A DNA stretch of 64,000 bases from Voacanga thouarsii. Its lineage: Eukaryota; Streptophyta; Magnoliopsida; Gentianales; Apocynaceae. The stretch covers positions 1,922,001 to 1,986,000 of the forward strand of contig JANUWF010001942.1 in assembly GCA_026120185.1 (NCBI GenBank), written 5' to 3'. The notes under the pieces are model-generated. The model was not told the DNA's origin. It saw nothing but the letters and a program-made list of their open reading frames with translations, and ran no database searches. Shown one piece after another: positions 21,524 to 33,770 of the stretch. How positions within the stretch are numbered: position 1 is the stretch's first letter; every line of letters starts with the position of its first letter. A program made the position numbers and the translations under genes.

Positions 21524-23424
21524 TGTTGGGTATCTCACGCGTATCATATACGGCGCAGTGGAAAAATAAGAACGAGATACCATCCCAGGATCCATATATG
21601 TGTGAAAAACAAGACATGTATATAGTAAACAAAGAAACAAAGATAACAGCTTTTACCTTTCTTTGTTTGTGTGGAAAACAAAACTTTCCTTCTTCAAGTA
21701 TGATAATTGTGGCATGATCCAACAATCCTCTTGAAGAATCTCCACGAGAGTTGAATATCCAACCACTATAATCACAATGTGTGATTATCTCTAACAGTAA
21801 TCCACACAGAGGATACACTCAAGCACCAAGATTTTCTGTGCTAGCAGAAAACAATAATGGTGGCTGGGGTTTTTCTTGTTCTTTAAAAAACCAGAGAATG
21901 AAGAAGAAGAAGAAGACCCTTGGTGTTCTCTTGGAAAGACACACAAAAATTGAGAGAGGGTGAAGAGTAGAGAACAAAAGATCATATCATATATCCACAT
22001 GTGTGCCCTTTGGTTTTTGTAGAATTGGATCATATGACCATTGGTTTTCATGTTTTGTTTTTCTTGTGTGACCATTGAAGTCACACGAAAAGCTCAACAA
22101 TAAAACCACTTTGGTTATATCTCATATAACCAAAAGCCTCTACAAAAACCACATCTGAGAATTCCAAACAATTCTACAATTGCAATTGAACCCATTAAGT
22201 TCTCAGAATTACAAATTAGCCCATCAATTATAACTAATTATAATTTGGCCATATCAACTTCTCTTTCTCGTAATAAACCCCACTATGTTATCAAATAACA
22301 TTTTGAGTATATATTCCTCTTTTGTGTGCGACCTATTATGTTTCCCAATCAATTAGTAGTGAACATGAATTAATCCAAACGTCTTTGAGATTAATAATCC
22401 TTAATTAATTAAAATTAATCTAATTAATTCTAATTACGATTAGTTTATTAATTCATCAATTAATAAACCCATATTCCCAGATCATGAGCGGTATCTAGCA
22501 ACACATCATGACCTCCCAAGAGTCCAGGAAGTCAAGTGGCTTGACATGAACCCTTCAATAACAAACTACAGTGCAATTAACTCCTTTCACCATACAATAT
22601 CTCATTCGGTCTGGAGTACGGAACTAGTGCCTACTCCCTCCCTTCTAGAATATATATTAATTCTAGCCTAAATATAATTATACTTGTACCAGGAATCCAC
22701 TACTCTCAATGTGTCCCAATTGGAACCCTTTCCAATACACATACGCCTGGGCCAAGGACTTATGAGTAGTAATTCCTACAAGTGGCCGTGAGATATTCGC
22801 CTCTACTATTAGGAGTGGTGAATCCTTTATTAACCATCTCAACTACTTTCGTTTACCTCACAATGTACCCAATATCCATCTCATAGACGGCTCTCGATCG
22901 AACTCTAGATATTGGAATCAAAGCACAAGGCTTAGCAAACAAAATACATTGGAGATCTCAAGTCTAAGGATACTTGCACGTTTGCTATATTGAGATTACA
23001 TCACTGGCACTAAATAGTTATCCATGTGATTATCTCATAGCTAGGTCATCCAATAAACTTGTTCTACTAACAAGCATCCATGTGTTAACTTTGAGTATCC
23101 CAATACTCACGGATATGAGAACCACCACCTGATCAAGATCAAGAAGTCTTGACACATCTAATCTTAACGCATTAATGATGTCCTGTCTCATTAATACTAT
23201 GACTAGGGACTATTTAAACACTAAAACTATACAGTGTAGTAGGAATCTCATATCATGATCTCTATCATAATTTCCTTAACACAGTGTCGTACTAAGGACT
23301 TTATCCAACAGTTATATTACTCAAAAGTAATGAAAAGAAACTGTAGGATAAATAATGCCTTTTATAAAATAAAATGTGTCATATACAACGTACAAGTAAT
23401 TGCCTCTAGAGCATAACACTAACA
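21524..23424 (-). repeat. Copia B 3' LTR
   Basis: TGTTGGG starts at 21524 and ACTAACA ends at 23424 (1901 bp). It aligns with 28800-30364 and with LTR A. The antisense and sense reading frames near 21501-22084 also occur in the other LTR but have no recognisable protein motif. Confidence 0.9.
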
Positions 23425-23438
23425 AACTCCCACTTACA
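23425..23438 (-). other. Polypurine tract of Copia B
   Basis: The minus strand reads GTAAGTGGGAGTT against the LTR border, as in A. Confidence 0.8.
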
Positions 23439-23439
23439 C

Positions 23440-24900
23440 TAGAGCCAATCATTCATGTACAATCATTCATGTATCTAATACTGAATGACTCAACATGACA
23501 ATCATGTTTCTTTTGGGATAGTGCTTTTGTAAGTGAGTCAGCTATGTTCTCATCCGTGGGAACTCTCTCTATCTTTACATCATTCCTATCTATGATCTTC
23601 CGGATCAGATGATAGCGTCGCAGTTCATGTTTGGATAGTTGGTGAGACCGTAGCTCCTTTGCTTATGCAATGGCTCCGTTGTTGTCACAATACAAAGTTA
23701 TTGGACCAACAACACTAGGAACCACACCTAATTCCGTCATGAACTTTTTGATCCAAACAGCCTCCTTAGTTGCTTCAGAAGCAGCTATGTACTTAGCTTC
23801 TATCGTAGCGTCGGCAATAGTCTTTTGTTTGGAACTCTTCCAACTTATTGCCCCTCCACACAACATAAACACGTAGCCGGATTGTGATTTGAAATCATCT
23901 TTGTCAGATTGAAAACTAGCATCAGTATACCCGTTTATTTTCAAATCACATTGTCCATATACTAAGAACACATCCTTAGTCCTTCATAAGTACTTAAGGA
24001 TATTCTTTACAGTCGCCCAACGATCCTCACCAGGGTCAGCTTGGTATCTGCTCGTCAAACTAAGAGCACAAGATACATCGGGCCTAATACATATCATAGC
24101 GTACATGGTAGATCCAATTGCCGAAGCATATGGAATCTTACTCATGTGATCCCTTTTAACTTGTGTTTTGGGAGACATCGACTTTGAAAGGCTTATCCCA
24201 TATGACATGGGTAAGAATCCCTTTTTGGATTGATCCATACTATACCTATTTAGCACTTTATCTATGTATGTAGATAGTGCAAGACCTAGCAACCTTTTAA
24301 ATCTATCTCTATAGATTCTTATTTCAAGAATATAGGTTGCTCCTCCAAGGTCTTTCATGGAGAATTGTTTGGACAACCAAATTTTTACCGTTTGCAAAAC
24401 AGGTATATCGTTTACTATTAGCAATATGTCATCTACATAAAGTAATAAGAAAACAATTGCGCTCCAACTTACCTTCTTGTATACACAAGGCTCATCCATG
24501 GTTTGAATGAAACCAAACTCTTTTGATTGTTTCATCAAAACGGATGTTCCAACTCCTAGAAGCTTGCTTAAGTTCATAAATGGACCTTTGCAGCTTACAC
24601 ACCTTTGTGCCATCACTAGATGTGAAACCCTCAAGTTGTGTCATATACACTTCTGCAGTCAGATTTCTATTTAGGAAAGCTATTTTCACATCCATTTGCC
24701 AAATCTCATAATCATAATAAGCAGCAATGGCTAGGAGTATCCTGATGGATTTTGACATGGCTACTGGTGAGAAAGTTTCGCCATAGTCAATACCATGTTG
24801 TTGATGATAACCCTTCGCCACTAGTCGTGTTTTATAGGTAACTACGTTACCATCCATGTCTGTTTTCTTCTTGAAAACCCACTTGCACCCAATAGGTTTA
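23440..24900 (-). pseudogene. Copia B reverse transcriptase and RNase H
   Basis: RT motifs include KTRLVAKGY, ETFSPVA, QMDVKIAFLN and an intact catalytic YVDD (FLLLYVDDILLI, near 24435). RNase H follows with GYTDASFQSD, IEAKYIAASEA and LYCDNNGA. The Glu expected in EAEY is Lys, so the RNase H active site is altered. Open segments are 23663-23971, 23984-24634 and 24492-24857, separated by stops or frame changes. The last codons near the PPT carry a short duplication (AATCATTCATGTA twice, 23455-23482). In an active element these domains copy RNA to DNA inside virus-like particles. Confidence 0.85.
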
Positions 24901-26075
24901 ATTCATTTGGGTGGAATCCATCATTGACTTCATGGCCTCAAGCCATTTGCTAGATTTTGAACTGTTCAGAACATCCTTGTAGGTAGTAGGCTCATCTTTA
25001 TTTATGAGCAGATATATCGTTGTGGTCCCTGATGAGAAATCCATATTTCTTAGGTGCCACACGTATCCTACTAGACCTACAAGGTTCTTGTGTAGTAGAA
25101 GGTTCATCTATTCTCTCAATAGATGAGGGATCAGACGGTTGATCCTTGTTTGTTTGATCTTCTTGAACTTCACTAAGTTCAAATTTACTCCCACTGTCCC
25201 CTTTGAGCATGTGCTCCTTCACTAAGAAGACGACATGTATTGAAACAAACACTTTATTTTCAGAGGGTAGGTAAAAGCAATATCCAAAAGATTCTTTTGG
25301 ATATCCCACAAACAAACACTTGTTAGACTTACTATCAAGTTTGTCTGACTGTGGCCTTTTGACAAAGGCAGGACAACCACATACTCGCAAGTGAGATAGC
25401 TTTGGTTTTTTATCAAAGAATATCTCAAATGGAGTAGAATCAATCGATTTTATCGGAACCCTGTATAATATATAAATAAAAGTCTCTAGTGCATACCCCC
25501 AAAACGATTTTAGTAGGTCTACAGAGGCCATTATGGTCTGTACCATATCTAGAAGGGTTCGATTCCTTCACTCAGATACACCATTATATTGAGGTATATG
25601 CAGTGGAGTCCATTGAGATAATATCCCATTATCTCTAAGATAACTCAGAAACTCTTGGCTCAAGTATTCTCCTCATTGATAAGATCTTAGAGTCTTAATA
25701 CTTTTGCCAAGTTGTTTCTCTATTTCATTTTTGAAGTCTTTGAACTTTTCAAAGGCCTTAGATTTGTATTTCATTAAATACAAATACCCGTATCGTGAGA
25801 AAACATCGATAAATGTTATAAAATAGTTATAACCTCCTCTTGCTTGTATTGATATTGGGCAACATACATTAGAATGTATGAGTTCTAATAACTCCTTGGC
25901 CTGTTCTCCTTTTCCTGAAAAATGAGTGTTAGCCATTTTACCTAGTAAACAAGATTTGCATGTGCCATATGAGTCATAATTAAATGACCCTAAGTCACCA
26001 AGCTTGTGTAACTTAGAAACACGATTTTCGTTTACATAGCCCAAATGACAATACCATAAGTAAGAGATGTTAGAG
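24901..26075 (-). pseudogene. Copia B integrase
   Basis: The zinc-binding N-terminus reads WYCHLGYV ... CKSCLLGKM, with one His position replaced by Tyr. In the core, the first Asp is Asn (HSNVCCP, near 25865) and the second is Tyr followed by a stop (LRSYQ, near 25680). The third Glu is present (NGVSE, near 25590) but followed by a stop. The C-terminal region (24998-25546) is long and open, with LFVGYPKES and a GKGE-like tail. With two of three catalytic acids lost it cannot work. Confidence 0.85.
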
Positions 26076-26470
26076 TTATCTATTCTAGGTTTCTTATTGT
26101 TTATATTGAGAATTGGATTATCCAAGTCTAGAACATATAAACCATTAACCAGAGTTGCTGAACCATAATGAATATCATTCAATGAAAAAGAACAATATTT
26201 ATTCTTAAATATAAAATGAAATCCATTTAAGTCTAAACACGCAACTAAGATAATATTTTTCATTAAAACTGGTACATAGTAATAGTTTTGTAATTCTAGA
26301 ATTAATCCCGAAGGCAAGTTTAGCTCATATGTTCCCGCAGTAAGTGCAACAACCTTTGCTCCATTTACAATACGTAGGTCCACGTCGCCTTCCTCAAACC
26401 TTCTACTGCTCTTTAGTCCCTACAAGTTATTGCATAAATGAGATCCATATCCGGTATCTAATACCCATAT
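26076..26470 (-). pseudogene. Copia B protease
   Basis: The domain starts IWVLDTGYGSHLC near 26460, containing the D-T-G active site of retropepsins, then VNGAKVVALTAGTY and VPVLMKNIILVACLDLNGF. It is fused directly to the gag reading frame by a deletion (see the gag entry). It would normally cleave the polyprotein. Confidence 0.8.
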
Positions 26471-27061
26471 CTTCATGGAGGACTCCGCAGTTTTGAGAAG
26501 ATTAATCAACTCAGGAATGGTGGACTCAATCTTGTTCATCTGATAATTAATCACAAATTGTGAAAAACTATTACGTAAAGGTTGTAGAATTAAGTCAACA
26601 CTTAAGTCATGGTCCATCGTGAATCCAAGAGATCCAAGCTTCTCTATTAAGCCCAGCATCTTCAGCCCATGAGTGGCTACAGAAGAACCCTCTGCCATTT
26701 AGCAACGGAATAGTTACTTCGAGATCTCGTATCTCTCAGTTTTGGCTTGGGCATCAAACAACTCTCGAATGTGTAGTACAATCGATTGAGCATCCATATG
26801 CTCGTGCTGTTTTTACAACTCGGGAGTCATGGATGCCAACATAATACATGATGCTGCATCACTATCCTTCTTGTGGCTTTTGTGGACAGCATGCTTATCA
26901 GCATGAGCATCTTGAGCTAGTGGTGGCGGAATAGGAGCATCTAGCACGTAGAGCAACTTTTTCGATTTGAGAACGATTCTCAAATTTCTATACCAGTCGA
27001 GATAGTTTGATTCGGTTAACTTGGTTTCCAAGATGCTATGTAAGTTTAAGTTTGTAAACAT
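26471..27061 (-). pseudogene. Copia B gag, zinc knuckle deleted
   Basis: Met at 27061 begins MFTNLNLHSILETKLTES, followed by LDAPIPPPLAQDAHAD and the capsid-type segment ending IPELINLLKTAESSMK. The next residues are IWVLDTGYG of the protease: the lysine-rich linker and CCHC knuckle seen in A (about 6000-6230) are absent, and the join is in frame. There is a stop between the two gag halves near 26700. Without a nucleocapsid knuckle, RNA packaging would be impaired. Confidence 0.8.
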
Positions 27062-28785
27062 GATGCAAGTGACCTAGATGTAAAGATAGAGGTCATTAGC
27101 TACTTGTATATGCACATTAAATGCAAATAGTTAGGACTTTAATTAAACTCATTTTTACTCCACTATTTTACTCAAACCAATAGCCCCCACTACTGATTCG
27201 GGAAAGCCCGTTGGAAGCTTTTCTCGTGAATCGGTATCCAAATTCCTCAAGAATAACCTTGGGTTTGCCCAACAAGCCACTCTTAAGTTCATTGGTAGGT
27301 ATCTAATACCGATTACATTGTATGTAACTATTGGATCGTTGGGTGATTAACAGCCTTTAATCTTAAAGCCTTTTAGGCTACCCTAACTTTTCCTCTAAAT
27401 TTCTTTATGCTTGAGTTTGCCCAACCGGGATAAAGAATTTAATTAAACCCGAACCATTAATCAGGAATTTAATTCTAAAGGAATTTAACTCCATAGCTTG
27501 AACATGCCCGTTGTCAAGTAGACTTGGGTTTGCCCAACAACCTGGTCTCGACAAAAGACTCTCGTTCTTACTATATTAACAGAAGGAATTAGGTGTAATA
27601 TTAATTGAGGGATTTCTTCCTTTTAGTGATTTCAACAAATGACATGCATAATAATCAATAAATCACACAATTGATAATCATGGTAATAAAGCGATTAAGT
27701 GGTATGGTTATGGACTTTACCCTAAATTAATTTCTTTGAGCCATAAAAGAAATTAATATAGTTAGCCCTATGTGTTCATGCATGATTTAAGTAGAATGTC
27801 TTACCTTCTCACCTTGTTTTGGTTGCCATCTCCAAAATAGAATAATTCTACTCCTATCTAACCTATGTAAACTAATTACATAATTTCCTAAAGAGAGAAA
27901 ACTCGAGTTACATTTTAGGAGAGTTAGATGAGTAGAGAATTACATATGAATTTTAGAGAAGGCAGGACACGCAGGCTCTATTTCATAAAAATCAAAACTG
28001 TAAAATGCATGAACATATATAATTGGTTTTAGTCCATAACCATCCACCATGTCATTAATTATGCTTAAACAAAATAAACATATAACCTTTATTATTCCAA
28101 AATCATTATTTTGGAAAAATAAAAAAGATTCTAAAATCAATATTTTAGAAACATATATCAATTGTTTGTCTCAAAAAAAATTTTGAGAAAAGCAATTTGG
28201 GTCCCGTCACGCAACGATAACGGCGGTCCCGCTAGTCGGTTAGCGGGTGGGGATCAAGGGGGCAGCGCACCCTTGTTTTTTGTTTTTTGTTTTTTAAGAA
28301 AATAGAATAGAACTGGCGCCTGTTTGGAAACCAGAGCTGGCACCGGCCGTGTTCTGGTTTTGATAAAAGTTTTCTCCAGAAACAATTTCTGGACATCGCG
28401 AACATAACAGAACAGAACCGGTGCCGATTTGATAGCAAGAGCCAGCGCCGGCTGTGGTCTGTTTTTAATGAAATAGTTTTCTCTAGAAATGATTTTTAGA
28501 CTTCGCGAGATAGCATACAATCGGCAATGGTTAGGGAGCCGGAGCTGGTGCCGGTTGTAATCTGCTGCATGAAAATTTTCTAGAAATTTTCCAGAAATAA
28601 TTTCTAGAATCGTTATCCTTTGCAATAGATATACTGTAACTATTACACAATCATATTGTGCTACAGACTCAACTCACAATGCTCGAAATGATTTCAAATC
28701 GAGTGAAGACAATTTTCATAGTGAACACATGCATGAAACAGCTTTCACGCAAGGGAACAATATGCTATAAACCACACATAGCACT
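27062..28785 (-). other. Copia B 5' leader
   Basis: About 1.7 kb lies between the primer site and gag, the length known for Angela/BARE-type leaders. It includes a 287-bp block (27774-28060) nearly identical to A, a sense reading frame of 73 codons (27940-28161) ending inside that block, and a threefold tandem repeat (28310-28604) near the primer site. Confidence 0.75.
28310..28604. repeat. Tandem repeat (3 x about 105 bp) in leader B
   Basis: Units start at about 28310, 28415 and 28519. Each has a GAAC-GGYGCC-type head, a mirrored GAGC-GGYRCCGG partner about 25 bp later, and a TTTTCTxxAGAAAxxATTTxTxGA tail. The units have diverged strongly from each other. Leader A has two units (8112 and 8215). 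Confidence 0.75.
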
Positions 28786-28798
28786 GGCTCTGATACCA
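28786..28798 (-). other. Primer-binding site of Copia B (Met-initiator type)
   Basis: The minus strand reads TGGTATCAGAGCC, the canonical primer site complementary to the 3' end of initiator tRNA-Met, one base inside the LTR end. Confidence 0.95.
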
Positions 28799-28799
28799 C

Positions 28800-30364
28800 T
28801 ATTAGGTATTTCATGCGTATCATATACAGTGCAGCAGAAAAATAAGAAAGAGATACCATCCCAGGATCTGCATATGTGTAGAAAACAAGATATGTATATA
28901 GTAAACAAAGAAACAAAGATAACAGCTTTTATCTTTCTTTGTTTGTGTGGAAAACAAAACTTTCATTCTTCAAGTATGATAATTGTGGCACGATCCAGCA
29001 ATCCTCTTGAAGAATCTCCACGAGAGTAGAATATCCAACCACTATAATCACAGTGTGTGATTATCTTTAATAGTAATCCACAAAGAGGATACACTCAAGC
29101 ACTAAGATTTTCTGTGCTAGCAGAAAACAACAATGGTGGCTGGGGTTTCTCTTGTTCTTCAAAAAACCAAAGAATGACGAAGAAGAAGAAGACCCTTGAT
29201 GTTCTCTTGGAGAGACACACAAAAATTGAGAGAGCGTGAAGAGTAGAGAACAAAAGATCATATCATATATCCACATGTGTGCCCTTTGGTTTTTGTAGAA
29301 TTGGATCATATGACCATTGGTTTTCATATTTTGTTTTTCTTGTGTGACCATTGAAGTCACACAAAAAGCTCAACAATAAAACCACTTTGGTTATATCTCA
29401 TATAACCAAAATCCTCTACAAAAACCACATCTGAGAATTCCAAACAATTCTACAATTGCAATTGAACCCATTAAGTTCTCAGAATTACAAATTAGCCCAT
29501 CAATTATAACTAATTATAATTTGGCCACATCAACTTCTCTTTCTCGTAATAAACCCCACTATGTTATCAAATAACATCTTGAGTATATATTCCTCTTTTG
29601 TGTGCGACCTATTATGTTTTCCAATCAATTGGTAGCGAACATGAATTAATCAAAACGTCTTTGAGATTAATAATCCTTAATAAATTAGAATTAATCCTAT
29701 TAATTCTAATTATGATTAGTTTATTAATTTATCAATTAATAAACCCGTATTCCTAGATCATGAGTGGTATCTAGCAACACATCATGACCTCTCAAGAGTC
29801 CAGGAAGTCAAGTGGCTTGACATGAACCCTTCAATAACAAACTACAGTGCAATTAACTCCTTTCACCATACAATATCTCATTCGGTCTGGAGTACGGAAC
29901 TAGTGCCTACTCCCTCCCTTCCAGAATATATATTAATTCTACCCTGAATATAATTATACTTGTACTAGGAATCCACTACTCTCAATGTGTCCCAATTGGA
30001 ACCCTTTCTAATACACATACGCCTTGGCCAAGGACTTATGAGTAGTAATTCCTACAAGTGGCCGTGAGATATTCGCCTCTACTATTAGGAGTGGTGAATC
30101 CTTTATTGACCCTCTCAACTACTTTCGTTTACCTCACAATGTACCCAATATCCATCTCATAGATGGCTCTCGATCGAACTCTAGATATTGGAATCAAAGC
30201 ACAAGGCTTAGCAAACAAAATACATTGGAGATCTCAAGTCTAAGGATACTTGCACGTTTGCTATATTGAGATTACATCACTGGCACTAAATAGTTATCCA
30301 TGTGATTATCTCATAGCTAGGTCATCCAATAAACTTGTTCTACTAACAAGCATCCATGTGTTAA
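28800..30364 (-). repeat. Copia B 5' LTR, truncated
   Basis: Starting TATTAGGTATTTCATGC next to the primer site, it follows the 3' LTR of B closely up to GTGTTAA at about 30364, where the homologous LTR continues CTTTGAG but here D sequence begins. About 330 bp of the outer LTR end are missing. Confidence 0.85.
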
Positions 30365-30421
30365 GAACTAAGTACCTTACAACGTAATCATTGATAGTGG
30401 GAGTTGCACCAACATTATAAT
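30365..30421 (+). pseudogene. Gypsy D protease, N-terminal piece
   Basis: The plus strand reads VPYNVIIDSGSCTNI, the retropepsin active-site region of this Gypsy family with an intact D-S-G (30393-30401). The open frame stops at the insertion of Copia C; the next residues of the domain are found at 39591. The last five bases (ATAAT) are the left target duplication of C. An in-frame stop lies just upstream. Confidence 0.85.
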
Positions 30422-30753
30422 TGAAGGCTTAAAGAAAGGGGAAAAAGAGTAGGCAGCGGAAGTGAAAATTGGAGAAACGTAGAACAAGAAACTCCTAGGA
30501 CACAGCCAGCGCCGGTCACGGCCTGGGGGGGACTCCAAGGGAAATTTTTTTTTACCTCTTTTTCTTCTTCTCAGAATTGGCTGAACCAAAATGTGTGGAG
30601 TTGGGGTAGGTGCACTAGTGGAAACCTATGGTGTGATTCCTGCAAACCTCCTACTCCATCTGTGCATGGATATGAATGCCAACCTCTCGATCTTCCAGTA
30701 AATGGCTTGCCTAATCCTGTTTGGTGAACAACTTACAGACTAAGGAATTTTCT

Positions 30754-30808
<55 letters not shown>

Positions 30809-32218
30809 GGCTGTTTTTTCCACTAGAGAAGAAACAGTAAAAAACAACGTACTTCTCTATTCTCCTGTTTAACCTAAATAAAAATTCTAGGTTAAACTAG
30901 ACTGGCCCATTGGACTCTTAGTTTAGTCTTTTGGACTAAATTAATTATTCTAATTAGAACCAAATAAATGGCCTAATAAATAATTAATTTTCTAGCCCAA
31001 ATAAACTAGTCTAATTAACAAACCCATATTAGTTTAGTCCCAGATCAATCTTTAATTATTCAAACTGGGCCAAAGCCCTGAACAATTAATTAACCTGCCA
31101 AACTAATTTAATTAATTCTCTCTCTCCAGGGACCTTTATTTTATTCTAGCACAATAATTAAATCAGACTACTTAAATAAAATAAAATAAATTTAATTTAA
31201 TTTAAGATCAATTCCTTAGTTTGTATTTAATTAGGACTCACGGTCTATACTAGGGACCAAAAGACACACCGCTTTGGCTACTAAAATGACCAAACTACCC
31301 TTGCCATATAAATAGCTATATTTTACATTTTAAATATTTTCTAATATTACCATAAGGAAATATTGACCCCAAGGACAGTGCTGCGTTAGCAAAGTCTCCA
31401 ACCTACAGGTGTCATGACTAAAATACCCCTCTATACATCACTGTACATTTAGAGAGGAAGAAATGTACTAACACCTCTCTAAATGACATCTACCATCCTT
31501 AGGCTTCTAGTCCAATGATCCACGACTTCCTGGATTGTTTCCACTTTCTAAGGGAGTTACCCTAAGGCAAACATCTAAGTGATGTTTCCGATGGCCCTGG
31601 ATATTTAGATCATTCAGACAACCTCATGGGGCGATATAGTATAGAAGTTATCTTGTACAAGTCTATCTTAACTGACTAGTCACACATACCTAACATGCGA
31701 GTATATTGGTCCTACGATAGAACCTCAACTATAGCATATCAAAGTACATGCTTCCAGCTTCGTCAGACCACCAACTCATACTCAAGTTGTAGAGTACTAG
31801 TGTCGCAATAGTAGTCTTGGTTTCTACCATATAGTACTTAAGAAACCACTACAACAGGTCCTATTCTACGTATTCGAAATACGTTTATGTTATAAAGTGA
31901 GTGGACTACTCACTGGCTAAAGGTAAGGCATTCCTCATTTGGAATTCATAACATAATAACCTAGACATGATGAGATTCCCATTCTCATCAATTGGTTAAG
32001 AACGAACGTTTATGTGTTAAATAACCCGTGATCCATACCTTACTGTGAAAGACCTCCATTCACATGGACCACTTACTTAAACACAGTTGGTCTTTTCCAA
32101 ACTTAATTGTGCATAAATAAAATGTAAATTCATAAATAATTTCAGAAAATAAATTCTTTTATTAAAACATTCGATGTTTACATTAGAAACCTAGTCTAAG
32201 AAGGCATATTTCCCAACA
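30422..32218 (-). repeat. Copia C 3' LTR
   Basis: It runs from TGAAGGCTTAAAG to TTTCCCAACA (1797 bp). It carries a long GA tract (30756-30807) and one GGCGCC-type unit near 30505, where the other LTR has two. Its right portion (from about 31440) is clearly more different from the 5' LTR than its middle portion. Confidence 0.9.
30756..30807. repeat. (GA)n microsatellite in 3' LTR of C
   Basis: About 26 GA units; the corresponding place in the 5' LTR (38151-38168) has about nine. The two were identical at insertion, so this difference arose afterwards by slippage. Confidence 0.9.
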
Positions 32219-32233
32219 ATCTCCCACTTGCAC
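32219..32233 (-). other. Polypurine tract of Copia C
   Basis: The minus strand reads GTGCAAGTGGGAGAT against the LTR end. Confidence 0.85.
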
Positions 32234-32981
32234 TCTAAGACTAAGTAAGTTCGTAGGTGCCCACCCCTATGGCGTCTAAGTGTCTCTTGAAGACTATCTC
32301 AACCAAAAGCTTAGTGAATGGATCTGCTAGATTGTTCTCTGGGGCAATGTATTCCACCACGACTTCCCATATCTGGATAAAATTCCGGATCAGGTGGTAC
32401 TTCCTCTCGATATGCTTGCCCTTCTTGTGGTTCCTAGGTTCTTTGGATTGCGATGCTGCTCCAGTGTTATCACAATACATCACAATCGGCCTGTCCATGT
32501 ATGGCATGACTCCAAGTTCTGAAAAGAACTTCCGGAGCCAAACTATTTCCTTGGATGCCTCTGAAGCTGCTACATACTCAGCTTCCATGATTGAGTCAGC
32601 AATGCAGGATTGCTTGATACTCCTCCATGAAATGGCTTCTCTAGACAAGGTGAAGACATATCCACTAGTGGATTTTCTCCCATCCTTATCTTCCTGGAAG
32701 TCTAAGTCCGTGTATCTTGTAGAAACTAAGTCATCAGCTCTGTAAACCAGCATATAATCTCTTATTCCCTTGAGGTACTTGAGAATATACTTTACAGTTT
32801 GCCAATGAACCTCCCCAGGGTTTGACTGATATTTGCTAACCAAGCCTACGACAAAGTAACTATCTAGCCTAGTATACAGCATGGCGTACATGAGACTTAC
32901 CATAACCGAAGCGTAGGGAATCCTACTCATTCTGTCATTTTCTTCTTGAGACTTAGGACAATCCCTTGAAGAAAGTGACAA
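32234..32981 (-). pseudogene. Copia C RNase H and connection domain
   Basis: An open stretch of about 246 codons contains RIPYASVMVSLMYAMLYTR, SKYQSNPGEVHW, then RNase H with RYTDLDFQED, MEAEYVAASEA, MYCDNTGA and LADPFTK. The catalytic Asp, Glu and Asp positions are kept. It is the longest intact coding segment of C. It is cut off from RT by a stop near 33000. Confidence 0.85.
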
Positions 32982-32989
32982 CCTATGTT

Positions 32990-33770
32990 TGCAAGGAATT
33001 AGAGCTCACTTACATGAGTCCATGTTGTACTTGGCTAGCATCTTGTCAATGTATGCCGCTTGGGATAATCCTAACATTCTCTGCTTCCTATTTCTAAGAA
33101 ATCTAATCTCGATAATATAGTTAGCTTCTCCCAAATCCTTTATACTGAATTGACTAGACAGCCAAACCTTTGTAGATGACAACGACCCTACAACATTTTC
33201 AATGAGTAGAATGTCATCCACATACAAGACAAAAAAAATCACATTAATGCTTTCAAATTTCTTGTACACGCATGTTCACCCTTGTTTTGAGTGAAACCGT
33301 AAGATTTTATAGTCTCGTCAAAACGAATGTTCCATGCTCTCGATGCCTGCTTAAGTCCATAAATGGACTTCTTAAGCTTGCAAATCATATGTTTTTGGCC
33401 TTCAGTAATAAAGCCTTCCGGTTGGGACATATAGATGTCTTCGCTAAGATGGCTATTTAAAAATGCCGTCTTAACATCCATTTGCCATATCTCGTAGTCA
33501 TAATGACATGCGATGGCAAGAAGGATACGAATGGACTTAAGTATGGCTACCGGGGAAAAGGTCTCCTTATAATCAATTCCCTCTCTCTAAGTATACCCTT
33601 TCGCCGCAAGCCTAGCCTTTAAGGTTTCCACCTTCCCATCTACTCCCCTCTTCCTCTTATATACCAACTTACACCCAATGGGTTTTATCCCTTTAGGTGA
33701 AGCTACAAGATCCCAAACCTGATTAAAGTACATAGACTCAATCTTGGTTTTCATTGCTTCATGCCATAGA
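32990..33770 (-). pseudogene. Copia C reverse transcriptase
   Basis: The minus strand gives FSPVAILKSIRILLAIACHY, QMDVKTAFLNSHLSEDIYM, IYGLKQASRAWN and an intact YVDD (LYVDDILLIEN, near 33215-33225), then the KVWLSSQFSIKDLGEANY block. A frameshift near 33255-33270 separates the palm subdomain halves, and stops occur upstream, so no full RT can be made. Confidence 0.85.

Larger units (their letters stand above)
21524..30364 (-). mobile_element. Ty1/Copia element B (Angela-like), nearly complete
   Basis: Both LTRs, PPT, primer site, leader, gag, protease, integrase, RT and RNase H are present on the minus strand in Copia order. The 5' LTR (right side) is cut off about 330 bp before its outer end, where Gypsy D protease sequence begins, so no target duplication can be seen. 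It is of the same family as A and is the best template for reading A. Stops and changed catalytic residues show it is inactive. Confidence 0.9.

Noticed and set aside
28310..28604. CRISPR-like or satellite array
   Set aside because: Only three highly diverged units of about 105 bp, located in a retrotransposon leader; neither spacer structure nor array length fits.
30364..30421. The short D piece as part of Copia C or B
   Set aside because: It reads as the Gypsy protease active site and continues in frame at 39591, so it belongs to D.
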